Shown here: in pieces, positions 7,461 through 16,723 of the stretch
Layout of the letters: each line of letters begins with the position of its first letter
Position numbering within the stretch: position 1 is the stretch's first letter
NCBI GenBank assembly: GCA_963803065.1
Contig: CAWDKW010000014.1
Coordinates: forward strand, 186,001 to 250,000
DNA length: 64,000 bases
Source: DASXMT01 sp963803065
Lineage (GTDB): Bacteria > Actinomycetota > Acidimicrobiia > Acidimicrobiales > RAAP-2
Direction: 5' to 3'
Made by a program: the position numbers and the translations under genes
The notes under the pieces: generated by a model
What the model was told of the DNA's origin: nothing
The model's database searches: none
The model's input: the letters and a program-made list of their open reading frames with translations, nothing else

Positions 7461-9248
7461 TCAGCCCCCGCCCTGCGACACGTGGGACTTGCCGTCGCCG
7501 CCGGGCTGGTGTGTGCCTGGACCGCTGGACGGAGTCGGGGCAGTGGAGGGCGTGGGCGGGGCCGTCGTCGTCGGTACCGTGCGGGTCGGTGCCGTCGTCC
7601 TCGGTACCGTCGTGGGGGTCGGGGCCGTCGTCGTCGGTACCGTCGTGCGGGTCGGCGCGACCGCCACCGAGACAGCGATCGTCGTCCCGATCGGGAGGCG
7701 GCCCGACGGGCTCACGTCGAGCACCGTCCCCGGCGCCGCGTCCGAGACCGTGTCCTGCCGGTACGGCTGAAGGCCGAAGCCGGATATGGATGCCGCCACC
7801 GGCGGGTACTGCTGACCGATCAACCCGGTCGGGACGAGATCGACGTAGCCGCTCGACACGGCCAACATCACCGATGACCCCGAGCGGACCCGCACGCTCG
7901 CAGCGGGGCGCTGCGTGATGACCTGACCGGGGGGTGCGCTCCCGTCCACGTTGTGCTCGGCGACCCGGAAGCCGGCCCTGGCCAGTATCGACGTCGCCGA
8001 CGAGGCTGGTGATCCCTGCACCAGCGGTACGGCGACCATGGGTGGGGCGCCGGAGGCGGCCCTCACCGGCCCCCTGGAAGACCACAGGCCGAGGGCGACG
8101 CCGAGGACGGCCAGGGCGGCCAGTACTGCGGCCAATGCCCAGTGGCGGCGTCGGCGCGGTTCCCGGTCCTGGCCGAGGGCGCGGCCGACCTGGTGTGGAG
8201 CAGGGCCGCCGGGGGCGAGGGCATGCGCGGGGTCGGCCATGGTGGACCCGGCGCCCGGTCGCCGGTCACCCCCGGGTGACGCCGGCATGACCTCGGTTGC
8301 CGACCCTGGCTGGAGGGTGGGAAGCCGACCGAGCGGGCCACTGCTGGGCGCCTGGGCGGGCCGCCCCTGGAGCGGCGACGCCGCGACGGCCGTCGGGCTC
8401 GGCTGGACGGTGAGCTGGTCCCGAACATGAGCGGCGGTGACGGCCAGCGCGGCGGCCGACCGGGGCCGCCGGGCCGGGTCCTTGTCCGTGAGCCGGTACA
8501 CCAGCTCCCGAACGGTCGACGGGACGGTGTCGGGAAGGGGCGGGACACCCTCGCGAACCTGGGCCACGGCGACTGCCACGGACGGGCCACCGGCGAACGG
8601 CGTTCTCCCGGCCAGGCACTGGTAGGCGACCACGCCGAGGCTGTACAGATCGGAGGCGGGTGTCGCCGTCTGGCCGCTGAGCTGCTCGGGTGACAGGTAG
8701 GTGACGGTTCCCAGGATCGCTCCCGTCTGGGTCAGCGCCATGGCGTCTGCGGCCCGAGCGATGCCGAAGTCGGTGATCTTGATGCGCCCGTCCGGCCGGA
8801 CCAGGAGGTTTGCCGGCTTCACGTCACGGTGAACGATGCCGCGATCGTGGGCAGCTTGGAGCGCCGCGGCCGTCTGGGCCACCACGTCCATGGCGTGTGC
8901 AGGGGCGAGCGCCGTCTCCCGCGCCAGCAGCGCGCTCAGCGCCTCACCGGGTACCAGCTCCATGACCAGGAACGCTGTGTACACGCCGCCGGTCAAGACC
9001 TCCTCGCCGTAGTCGAACACGGTGGCCACGCCGGGATGGGACAGGCTGGCCGAGGCACGGGCCTCGGCTCGGAACCGCAGCCGGAACGAGCCGTCGGCGG
9101 CAAATTCCGGCTTGAGGAACTTGACCGCCACCTTGCGGCCCAAGCGCTCGTCGGTCGCCTGCCAGACATCACCCATCCCGCCGCTGGCAATGCGGTTCAC
9201 CAGGCGATACCGTCCGGCGACCGTCCCGGTGCTCTGGACCACGGTCAT
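7461..9248 (-). CDS. pknB: PASTA-domain Ser/Thr protein kinase (PknB-like)
   Basis: 595 residues. The kinase domain (about 13-275) keeps all key residues: glycine loop IASGGMGDV, Lys43, Glu63, catalytic loop HRDVKPAN (Asp142) and DFG Asp160. A Pro/Ala-rich juxtamembrane region leads to one membrane segment near 370-390. Two PASTA-like domains outside the cell each run about 65 residues. It ends with a Thr/Pro repeat tail. PASTA kinases sense peptidoglycan fragments and control division and wall synthesis. It lies upstream of the ECF sigma gene on the same strand with a 184-bp gap, in which I see nothing else. Confidence 0.9.
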   Translation of the reverse strand: MTVVQSTGTVAGRYRLVNRIASGGMGDVWQATDERLGRKVAVKFLKPEFAADGSFRLRFRAEARASASLSHPGVATVFDYGEEVLTGGVYTAFLVMELVPGEALSALLARETALAPAHAMDVVAQTAAALQAAHDRGIVHRDVKPANLLVRPDGRIKITDFGIARAADAMALTQTGAILGTVTYLSPEQLSGQTATPASDLYSLGVVAYQCLAGRTPFAGGPSVAVAVAQVREGVPPLPDTVPSTVRELVYRLTDKDPARRPRSAAALAVTAAHVRDQLTVQPSPTAVAASPLQGRPAQAPSSGPLGRLPTLQPGSATEVMPASPGGDRRPGAGSTMADPAHALAPGGPAPHQVGRALGQDREPRRRRHWALAAVLAALAVLGVALGLWSSRGPVRAASGAPPMVAVPLVQGSPASSATSILARAGFRVAEHNVDGSAPPGQVITQRPAASVRVRSGSSVMLAVSSGYVDLVPTGLIGQQYPPVAASISGFGLQPYRQDTVSDAAPGTVLDVSPSGRLPIGTTIAVSVAVAPTRTTVPTTTAPTPTTVPRTTAPTRTVPTTTAPPTPSTAPTPSSGPGTHQPGGDGKSHVSQGGG

Positions 9249-9377
9249 GGGTGGGGCCTCCGCTCCCGGCGGTGTCCACTCGGCCGTTTCACAGTCATCG
9301 ATCTTGCCATGCGTCGCCTCCCAACGGCACCGCGCAGCGGTCGGTCATAGATTGTTCCCCTACCCAGGAGGACCCCT

Positions 9378-10280
9378 ATGGATGTTGCCCGCACCCCCGA
9401 CGACCGGTTCGCCCTCGTGCCCGACTTCCCCTACCTGCCCCACTACTGCGAGGTAGGCGACGACGAAGGCGGCCGTTTGCGGATCGCCTATGTCGACGAG
9501 GGACCGTCCACCTCCCAGCCCGTCTTGCTGCTCCACGGGGAGCCGTCCTGGTCGTTCCTCTACCGGAGCATGATCCCGAGGCTGCTCGGCGCCGGCCTCC
9601 GCGTCGTCGTGCCTGACCTGGTCGGCTTCGGCCGCTCCGACAAGCCCATGGCTGACGAGGACTACACCTACGCACGCCACGTCGAGTGGATGCGGGCGGC
9701 GCTCTTTGACCACCTCGGCCTCGAGGGCCTCACCTTGTTCTGCCAGGACTGGGGAGGTTTGATCGGTCTCCGGCTCGTCGCCGAGCATCCCGACCGCTTT
9801 GACCGCGTCTGCGTCGCCAACACCGGCCTGCCCGACGGGAGCCGGCGCCTTCCCGAAGCCTGGTGGCGTTTCTACGATTTCGTGCAATCGACTCCGGACC
9901 TTCCCATTGGCATGCTGGTCTCGGGGGGAGTGCTCGACGCCATGCCACCCGAGGTGGTCGCCGCCTACGAAGCGCCCTTCCCCGACGCCTCCTACAAAGC
10001 CGGAGCACGCTCGTTACCGGGCCTGATCCCCCAGAGCGCCGACAACCCGGCCACCCCCGACAACCAACGGGCGTGGGAGGTCCTCGACAAGTTCACCAAG
10101 CCGGTCCTCTGTGCCTTCAGCGACCAGGACCCGATCACCGCTGGCGGGGATCGGGTCTTCCACGCGCGTGTCCCAGGAACCGCCGGCCAGCCCCATGTCA
10201 CCGTGCACGGCGGCCACTTCCTCCAAGAGGACTGTGGGCCCGAGCTGGCCGACGTCCTGGTCGACTGGATCGGGACCTGA
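9378..10280 (+). CDS. dhmA: Haloalkane dehalogenase (subfamily I)
   Basis: 300 residues, alpha/beta hydrolase fold. The visible catalytic pentad fits EC 3.8.1.5: HGEPSW at 53-58 (oxyanion/halide Trp), nucleophile Asp124 in CQDWGG, acid Asp251 in SDQDPI and base His280 in HGGHFLQED. It would hydrolyse haloalkanes to alcohol plus halide in the cytosol. AGGAGG sits seven bases before the ATG. It may share a transcript with the acyl-CoA dehydrogenase 138 bp downstream, though the tandem repeat between them makes that uncertain. An epoxide hydrolase is less likely because of the Trp after Asp124. Confidence 0.88.
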   Translation: MDVARTPDDRFALVPDFPYLPHYCEVGDDEGGRLRIAYVDEGPSTSQPVLLLHGEPSWSFLYRSMIPRLLGAGLRVVVPDLVGFGRSDKPMADEDYTYARHVEWMRAALFDHLGLEGLTLFCQDWGGLIGLRLVAEHPDRFDRVCVANTGLPDGSRRLPEAWWRFYDFVQSTPDLPIGMLVSGGVLDAMPPEVVAAYEAPFPDASYKAGARSLPGLIPQSADNPATPDNQRAWEVLDKFTKPVLCAFSDQDPITAGGDRVFHARVPGTAGQPHVTVHGGHFLQEDCGPELADVLVDWIGT

Positions 10281-10350
10281 CCCGCCCGTGGGACGCGGCC
10301 ACCGTGACGCAGACGCCCGACGCCATGACCCTGCTGGCTTGACCCAGACG

Positions 10351-10410
10351 CCAGTACAGAAAAAGCCAGTACAGAAAAAGCCAGTACAGAAAAAGCCAGT
10401 ACAGAAAAAG
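10351..10410. repeat. Four perfect 15-bp tandem repeats ending in the RBS
   Basis: Four exact head-to-tail copies of CCAGTACAGAAAAAG lie directly before the acyl-CoA dehydrogenase. The last copy runs into GAG, making an AAGGAG ribosome-binding site at 10408-10413, five bases from the ATG. Each unit supplies an A-rich stretch, unlike the surrounding GC-rich sequence. The period is divisible by 3, and the forward frame reads PVQKK four times, but no gene there is credible. Confidence 0.97.
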
Positions 10411-10418
10411 GAGCCCCG

Positions 10419-11654
10419 ATGAGCATCGACTTCACCCTCGCCCCCGAGCACGAGGCCATCAGGTCGCGGGTCCGGGAGTTCATCGAAGGGACGGTGATGC
10501 CCGCTGTCGCCGGACTCGACCGCCACGACGGGTCCGTCTCCCGGAGCGACTATCTGAAAACGATCTTCGGACTGCGTGAGCAGGCCCAGGCGGTCGGCCT
10601 GTGGCTGCCCCACATGCCCACCGAATGGGGCGGCATGGGGTTGGGGCACGTGGCGCTGGCCATGGTGCAGACCGAAGCGGCCAGGACCCGACTCGGGCCG
10701 TGGATCCTCAACTGCCAGGCACCCGACGAAGGCAACATGCACACCTTGTTGCACTGGGGCAACGAGGAGCAAAAGCAGAATTACCTGGGGCGGCTGTGCC
10801 GTGGCGAGGCCATGTCGTGCTTTGCCATGACCGAACCGGAGGTTGCCGGGTCCGATCCGACCCTCATCCGCACCCACGCGTACCCCGACGGCGAGGAATG
10901 GGTCATCAACGGGCACAAGTGGTTCATCTCCAACGCCCGCCGCTCGAGCTTTGCCATCCTCATGGCCAGGACCGAGGAGGATGTGCCGGTGGGATCACGG
11001 GGAGCCAACACGGCGTTCATCATCGATCTCCCCGCCGAGGGCTGGAGCGACGTCCGGGAGATCGAGACCATGCACGGTTCGACCGGTCACAGCGAGATCG
11101 TCATCGAGGACCTCCGCGTGCACGACTCCAAGATCCTCGGGGGACGGGGGAACGGGCACCAGCTGGGCCAGTACCGGCTGGGGCCGGCGCGGCTGGCCCA
11201 CTGCATGCGCTGGATCGCCCAGGCCGAGACGGCGCTCGACATGATGGTCGACCGGTCGCTCAAGCGGTACTCGCACGGGTCCCTCCTGGCCGAGAAACAG
11301 GGCATCCAGTGGCTGATCGCCGATTCGGCCATGGAGCTCTACCAGTGCAAGCTCATGGTCCTGCACGCCGCGTACAAGATCGACCGGGGCGACGACTTCC
11401 GCACCGAGGTCTCCATGAGCAAGCACTTCGTGGCCAACAGCCTGAACCGCATCATCGACCGGGCCGTCCAGGTGCACGGGGCGCTCGGCTATTCCACCGA
11501 CACCCCGTTGGCCTCGATGCTGCAGCACGCCCGCTGGGCCCGTCTGGCCGACGGCGCCGACGAGATCCATCAGATGCGCATCGCCGAGCGCACCATCGCC
11601 GCCTACCAGGACTCCGGATCCACGGCCGCCGCCACGGGCGGCCTCCCCCTCTAG
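10419..11654 (+). CDS. Acyl-CoA dehydrogenase
   Basis: 411 residues, single ACAD module. The N-terminal helical domain begins FTLAPEHEAIRSRVREFI. FAMTEPEVAGSDPT (about 135-148) is the FAD-contacting signature, followed by the beta domain NGHKWFISNARRS. The C-terminal domain contains AVQVHGALGYSTDTPL and ADGADEIHQMRIAERTI, as in ACAD10/11-like enzymes. It oxidises an acyl-CoA to the enoyl-CoA with electron transfer to ETF. Substrate length is not clear. The start is fixed by AAGGAG formed at the end of the 15-bp repeats. Confidence 0.9.
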   Translation: MSIDFTLAPEHEAIRSRVREFIEGTVMPAVAGLDRHDGSVSRSDYLKTIFGLREQAQAVGLWLPHMPTEWGGMGLGHVALAMVQTEAARTRLGPWILNCQAPDEGNMHTLLHWGNEEQKQNYLGRLCRGEAMSCFAMTEPEVAGSDPTLIRTHAYPDGEEWVINGHKWFISNARRSSFAILMARTEEDVPVGSRGANTAFIIDLPAEGWSDVREIETMHGSTGHSEIVIEDLRVHDSKILGGRGNGHQLGQYRLGPARLAHCMRWIAQAETALDMMVDRSLKRYSHGSLLAEKQGIQWLIADSAMELYQCKLMVLHAAYKIDRGDDFRTEVSMSKHFVANSLNRIIDRAVQVHGALGYSTDTPLASMLQHARWARLADGADEIHQMRIAERTIAAYQDSGSTAAATGGLPL

Positions 11655-11720
11655 GTGGCCGTCCCTTCGGGACGAGCCGAACGGACGAGATGTGATCCCG
11701 ACCGCAGGGACGAGGTGTGT

Positions 11721-13181
11721 TCAGGCCGACATGGCCGGCCGCCTGGACGCCCACGGCCGGGCCTCCTCCACCTGCGCCGCCACCCGGAAGAGCAGGTCCT
11801 CGCGTCCGTAGTGGGCCACCAACTGCACGCCCACCGGCAGGCCGCCCGCCGTCCACCACAACGGCAGGGAGATGGCGGGCTGGCCTGACGCGTCGAAGGG
11901 AAGGGCGAATGCCGACATCGCCGACCAGCCCGGGAACACGTCGGCCAGGGGCTGGTCTCCCGACAGCGTGCCCAACTTGGGCGGCACGATGGCCATGGTC
12001 GGGGTGAGCAGCAGGTCGAAGGCGCCTGATGCCGCCTCGATGGCCCGGCTCCACCGGGCGATGGCGTCGACGGCGTCGATGAGCTGTGACGCGGTCACCG
12101 CCCGACCGGCCTCGACCATGGCCGCCGGCATCGGCTCCATGTCCGTGGCCGACGCTCCCAGCCGCTCCTCCCACAGGTCGACGTCCCGGGCGATGCCGGC
12201 GGCGATGACCGTGCTCACCCCGGCCAGGCCGTCGGGATCGGACAGGGCGGCACCGGCCAGCTCGCCCACCTCATGGCCGAGGTGCTCGAGGAGGTGGGCG
12301 GCGTCCTCGACCCCGGCGACGCACGCCGGGTCAACCGGCTCACCCGACGGCTGATCGACGACCAGGCCGACCCGGCACCGTCCCGGGGCCCGGCCCACCT
12401 CGTCGAGCCAGGGCCCGGTCGGAGGAGGGGCCCGATGGAGGTCCCCCGGCACCGGGCCGGCGGTGGCGTCGAGGATGGCGGCCGAGTCCCGGACCGTGCG
12501 GGTGAGGACGTGCTCATGGGTGAGGGGCCCCCAGTAGGCCCCGAGGTCAGGGGCCAGGCTGGTCCGGTCCCGGCTCGGTTTGAGCCCGACCAGGCCGCAG
12601 CACGACGCTGGGATCCGAATGGAGCCCCCCATGTCGTTGCCATGAGCGGCAGGGACCATCCCGCAGGCCACGGCGGCCGCTGACCCACCGCTCGAGCCGC
12701 CGGGCGATCGGGTGAGGTCCCAGGGATTGCTGGTCGGGCCGAATGCCAGGGGCTCGGTGGTGGGGGAGATGGTCAGCTCGGGCACCTTGGTCCGGCCCAG
12801 CACGATCAGGCCGGCGGCCCGGTACCGGCGGGTCAGTTCGGTGTCGCGCGGCGAGCGCCACGGGTGGTCCCGCAGGAACCGCATGCCGTGCTGGTAGCGG
12901 TCTCCCTCGGAGTGCTGCACGGCGTCCTTGAGTAGGAAGGGAACCCCGGCGAACGGTTGACCGTCGGCCCTGGCCCGGTCGATCGTGCACGCGTCGGCCT
13001 CGGCCCGGGCCTGGTCGAAGCGGCGGTCGACCAGCGCCCCGACCACGGGATCCAACGACTCGATGCGGTCGATGGCTGCATCGACCAGCTGGCGTGCTCC
13101 GATCGCACCGGAGCGGACCATCTCGGCCTGGCCGACGGCGTCGGTCCAGGGGAGGTCGTCGGCGGGCCGGGACGGGACCAT
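11721..13181 (-). CDS. Amidase (amidase signature family)
   Basis: 486 residues from the ATG at 13181 (MVPSRPADDLP). The frame stays open to 13697, but the added residues look like chance sequence. The Ser-cisSer-Lys triad is present: Lys85 in FLLKDA, the cis-Ser in GGSSGGS (161-167) and the nucleophile Ser187 in DMGGSIRIPA. The C-terminus has FDASGQPAISLPL and LPVGVQLVA. It hydrolyses amides, or fatty amides, with unknown specificity. It is convergent with the acyl-CoA dehydrogenase (66-bp gap). Confidence 0.88.
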   Translation of the reverse strand: MVPSRPADDLPWTDAVGQAEMVRSGAIGARQLVDAAIDRIESLDPVVGALVDRRFDQARAEADACTIDRARADGQPFAGVPFLLKDAVQHSEGDRYQHGMRFLRDHPWRSPRDTELTRRYRAAGLIVLGRTKVPELTISPTTEPLAFGPTSNPWDLTRSPGGSSGGSAAAVACGMVPAAHGNDMGGSIRIPASCCGLVGLKPSRDRTSLAPDLGAYWGPLTHEHVLTRTVRDSAAILDATAGPVPGDLHRAPPPTGPWLDEVGRAPGRCRVGLVVDQPSGEPVDPACVAGVEDAAHLLEHLGHEVGELAGAALSDPDGLAGVSTVIAAGIARDVDLWEERLGASATDMEPMPAAMVEAGRAVTASQLIDAVDAIARWSRAIEAASGAFDLLLTPTMAIVPPKLGTLSGDQPLADVFPGWSAMSAFALPFDASGQPAISLPLWWTAGGLPVGVQLVAHYGREDLLFRVAAQVEEARPWASRRPAMSA

Positions 13182-13287
13182 CCGCAGAGTATGGCCCAGT
13201 GACCAGGGCCGGGCCTGACCGTTGTGGTTTGCGTGTGTCAAGGTACGGACGGAGCGTCGGCGTCCCGATCCGCTCCGGTGGCCGCTG

Positions 13288-13458
13288 ATGCCTGAGACGA
13301 GAGGAGGACGCACCGTGGGACCTGGAGCCGACGTGATGGGGCGGCCCACGTCCAAATGGGCCATGACCTGGTGCCGGTTGTCCGGCGGGCTCGTCGCCGA
13401 GGCGTGGGTGGCGGCCAACGTCGACGAGATGGTCGCCTCTCTCACCGCCGAGCCGTGA
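13288..13458 (+). pseudogene. Possible C-terminal remnant of a SnoaL-like protein
   Basis: A short frame whose last 40 residues (WCRLSGGLVAEAWVAANVDE and on to the stop) look like the C-terminal strand-helix of SnoaL/ester-cyclase proteins, normally read as DGKIVEEW..ND. There is no N-terminal part, and no ribosome-binding site is seen. Its stop overlaps the GTG of the following peptidase (GTGA). Together with the decayed peptidase it suggests a locus under reduction. The call is weak; the frame could be chance. Confidence 0.3.
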
Positions 13459-15066
13459 CGGCAGTGGACGCCGAGCGCTATCGCCGGGCGCGACGTTTCA
13501 CCGAGGAGGAGGTGCGTCGTCGCGTGGCCAATGTCACGCTGGCGCCCACCTGGCTCGACGGAGACCGGTTCTGGTTCGAGCGGGCGGGCGCCGACCCGGC
13601 GACGGTGCTGGTCGACTGCCGGGATGGGACCATCACAGAGCTCGATCGGGCGCCGGCTCAGCCCCGTCGGCCCGGGGGCCCCGATCAGCCGGCGCATCCC
13701 GACGGACTTTGCTCACCGGACGGTTGCCGGGAGCTGCGTCGTCACCGCGGGGACCTGGTGGCCGTGGAGCTGACCGACGGGTCCGAGCGGGTCCTGACCT
13801 CCGACGCCGAGCAGTGGTGGGACTACGGAGGGACACCCGACACCGCCCTCACCGGGGTGACGCTCCGGCGGTCGGCAGTGCCCGTCCCCCCCGTCGCGCT
13901 CTGGTCGGCCGACTCCACCCGGGTCGTGACTCATCGCATCGACCAGCGCCGCGTGTCACCCCGCTACCTGATCGAATCGGCCCCACCGGACGGCATCGCA
14001 CCAGTGCTGCACGAGGCGGGTGCGAGAACCGGGCCGCGACCCATACCTCCGGCACCTCTACCGGGTGGCCCTCGAGGGCGGTGAGCCGGAGCTGTTGACC
14101 CCCGAGGATGCAGACCACGCCGTGAGCTTCGCTCCCAGCGGCGGGTACCTGCTCGACACCTCGTCGACCATTGACACGGCCCCCGTCCACCGCCTCCGTC
14201 GCTCGGACGGGAGCCAGGTCTGTGAGCTGGGGACCGCCGACCTCTCGGGGCTCGAGGCCGAGGGATGGCGACGGCCGGAGCGGTTCGTGGTCACCGCCGC
14301 CGACGGGCACACCCAGCTCTACGGGGCGCTGTTCTTTCCGTCGGACTTCGACCCCTCGAACCGGTACCCGGTCATCGACAGCATCTATCCGGGGCCCCAG
14401 CTCATCCGCACGCCGAAGTCGTTCACGGTGGACAGCACCGCGGGCCCCGACGAGTGGCCCGGGGCGTGGGATGCCCAGGCCCTGGCCGAGCTGGGATGTG
14501 TGACCATGACCCTGGACGCCAGGGGCACGCCCCTGCGCAGCCGTGAGCTGCACCTCGCCTCGTACGGGCGCCTCGGGTATCACGCCCTCGACGACCACGT
14601 GGCCGCCATCGCCGCCCTGGCCGGCGAACGGCCCTGGATGGACGGGGACAGGGTCGGGATCTGCGGGCATTCGGCCGGTGGCGCCGCCGCCGTCCGGGCC
14701 GTCCTCGAGTACCCGGGTGTGTTCAAGGCAGCGGTGGCCGGCTCCGGGGTCCACGACATCCGGCGCTATCTGGCTTACTGGGCCGAGAAGTACCAGGGGC
14801 TCCCGGGTGCCGCCGACTACGAGGAGGCCGACAACATCGAAATGGCGCACCGGCTGGATCGCCCGGTACTGCTGATCCACGGCGAGCTCGACGACAATGT
14901 CCACCCGGCCCACAGCCTGGCTCTGGCCGACGTGCTGATCAGGGCCGGCAAGGACGTGGAGCTGGTGGTGCTCCCGGGCCAGAACCACAACTGTGCCACC
15001 CATCCGTACTACGTGCGCCGGACGTGGGAGTTCTTCGTGCGTCACCTCATCGACTCACCGACCTGA
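13455..15066 (+). pseudogene. S9 family (DPP-IV-like) peptidase, internally deleted and frameshifted
   Basis: Two frames make one broken gene. The first (GTG 13455 to about 14015) encodes the N-terminal propeller part: RFTEEEVRRRVANV, TWLDGDRFWFERAG, SADSTRVVTHRID and LIESAPPDG. The second, in the +1 frame from about 14020, resumes at REPGRDPYLRHLYRV and runs through the whole hydrolase domain. It keeps the Ser in GHSAGGAAA, the Asp in ELDDN and the His in GQNHNC. Together they make about 530 residues, against roughly 700-750 in intact relatives, so much of the propeller is missing at the junction. The region around 13640-13740 also looks eroded. The catalytic half could still be translated from the ATG at 14020. 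Confidence 0.75.
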
Positions 15067-15148
15067 CTCTTCTCTGCTCGAGCCACAGGCTTCCTGTAGT
15101 CGAGCCCCGGCCGGCTGACAGTGACGCCGGAGCTGCCGGGGGGCACGC

Positions 15149-16561
15149 TCACATCCCCAGCGTCGCCTCGATCCGGCCCTCCCGGTGCGCGTCGACCAGG
15201 GCCTGGTGATCGGCCTCGTTCTGTTCGGCATAGGCCTCGGCGAAGCGGGCGATGGCTGTGTCGAAGGTCGTGCCGGATCCCAGGTAGGAGGCAATGGCGA
15301 TGCGGTCGCCCGAGCGGGCGTGGGCGCGGGCCAGGGTCCAACCGCAGAGCTCGCCGTAGAGGCCCATGCCACGGGGGATCATGCCGGCGATGTCGACCGA
15401 GCCCTTGTGGTCCCAGAGCTGGCGGACATAGAAGTCCCGCCTGATCCCGTCGATGCCGTCGACCCGCACCCAACCCAACAGGATGTCGCTCGCCGCCTGC
15501 ATGAGCCGCTGGCCCTCGACCACGCGCTGCCCGTGATGGTCGAACGGGCTCGGAGCCAGGTAGCGCTCGAGCACCGATGGCTCCGCCTCTTTGGCCTGGA
15601 GGATCAGGGGGTCGGCTTCGTCGCGGCCGAGGAGCAGGATGACCCAGCATCGGGTACCCACGCTGCCCACCCCCACCACCTTGCGGGCGATCTGCACCGG
15701 CTGGAAGGTCATGAGCAGGCGCTGGCGATCCAGGGGAAGTGACGAGGCGTACGCCCCGAGGGTGCCCTCGAGGCTCTGCCGCAACGCCTCGGCCGAATCG
15801 GGGTCCATCAGGTTTTCCAGGGGGGTGATGAGGGGGTGCTCGTCGCGCAGCCGGACCACACCGCCCTCGTTGGTGGTGAGCTTGGCGAATGCGGCCAGGT
15901 GGTCCCGGTTCTGGGCCTTGGCCAAGGTGGTCTGGACGACCCTCTTCTCTCGCTTGCCCATCTGGGCCCGCCAGGTCTCGATGGTCGAGACGTCCTGCTT
16001 GCCGTACCAGACATCCAGGTTCGACATCCCCGCGAAGGTGCGGATGGCCGTCCGGTAGCTGCGGGTGGCAGCGGCGACGATGTCGGCCCGCTCCTGGTCG
16101 GTGAAGCCCCGGTCCCGCCCGGCCACGGCCAGGCTGGCCGCCAGGCGCTTGACATCCCACTCCCACGGGCCGGCGAGCGTCTCGTCGAAGTCGTTGACGT
16201 CGAAGAGCATCCCCCGCTCCGGGGTGCCGAACACGCCGAAGTTGGACAGGTGGGCGTCACCGCAGATCTGGACCTCGATGCCGCTGGTGGGTGTGTGCGC
16301 CAGGTCTGAGGCCATGCCCAGAGCAGCCCCCCGGAAGTACGAGAACTCCGAGGCCAGCATGCGGCCGTGGCGGATCGGGACGAGCTCGGGGACGCGTGCG
16401 ACCTCTTGGGACTGGAGCAGGCCCACCGGGTCCGGCCGGTCGCCGGCCGGCTCCCAGTCTCCGTGACTGGATCGCGGAGCCCGTCGTCGCGCCGCCTTGC
16501 CGTAGGCGACCCGCTCGCTCACACTGGCGGCGCTGGACGGTATGGCAAGTATGTCGGTCAC
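15149..16561 (-). CDS. DUF2252 family protein
   Basis: 470 residues from the GTG at 16561 (VTDILAIPSS), chosen because GAGAGGGATC lies just upstream; an ATG at 16609 is the alternative. DUF2252 proteins have a kinase-like fold. The motifs ICGDAHLSNFGVFG and FDVNDFDETLAGPWEWD resemble the catalytic loop and metal-binding region of phosphotransferases. A later segment reads RDFYVRQLWDHKGSVD. No substrate is known for this family. The C-terminal helix ends in GRIEATLGM. It is convergent with the broken S9 peptidase. Confidence 0.85.
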   Translation of the reverse strand: MTDILAIPSSAASVSERVAYGKAARRRAPRSSHGDWEPAGDRPDPVGLLQSQEVARVPELVPIRHGRMLASEFSYFRGAALGMASDLAHTPTSGIEVQICGDAHLSNFGVFGTPERGMLFDVNDFDETLAGPWEWDVKRLAASLAVAGRDRGFTDQERADIVAAATRSYRTAIRTFAGMSNLDVWYGKQDVSTIETWRAQMGKREKRVVQTTLAKAQNRDHLAAFAKLTTNEGGVVRLRDEHPLITPLENLMDPDSAEALRQSLEGTLGAYASSLPLDRQRLLMTFQPVQIARKVVGVGSVGTRCWVILLLGRDEADPLILQAKEAEPSVLERYLAPSPFDHHGQRVVEGQRLMQAASDILLGWVRVDGIDGIRRDFYVRQLWDHKGSVDIAGMIPRGMGLYGELCGWTLARAHARSGDRIAIASYLGSGTTFDTAIARFAEAYAEQNEADHQALVDAHREGRIEATLGM

Positions 16562-16659
16562 GGCGATCCCTCTCTTCGGCGGTCCGGGCCGCCCGTCGGC
16601 CTCTAGCATCGCGCCGGTCGCTCGTCGCCGCCCTACGCTCGGTGGTTACTGCCTCCAGG

Positions 16660-16706
16660 CGTCGGGACCGCACGTCGGGACGAGACGTCGGGACGGACAG
16701 CGGGAC
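16660..16706. repeat. 13-bp period tandem repeat before a gene start
   Basis: CGTCGGGAC recurs at 16660, 16673 and 16686 with exact 13-bp spacing, and a diverged copy (CAGCGGGAC) follows at 16698. The array ends 17 bp before the ATG of the next gene, whose ribosome-binding site AAAAGGAGAAG follows directly. It fills much of the 162-bp divergent gap. Confidence 0.85.
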
Positions 16707-16723
16707 TCGAAAAGGAGAAGCAG

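Noticed and set aside
10351..10410. CRISPR array
   Set aside because: Units are contiguous with no spacers and only 15 bp; no cas genes in the window.
13849..15045. 398-codon minus-strand frame across the broken S9 peptidase
   Set aside because: An intact antisense frame over a decayed gene looked tempting, but the plus strand retains clear S9 motifs and the antisense product resembles nothing.
15149..16609. Longer start for the DUF2252 gene at 16609
   Set aside because: The GTG at 16561 has a good ribosome-binding site, and the 16 upstream residues look non-native.
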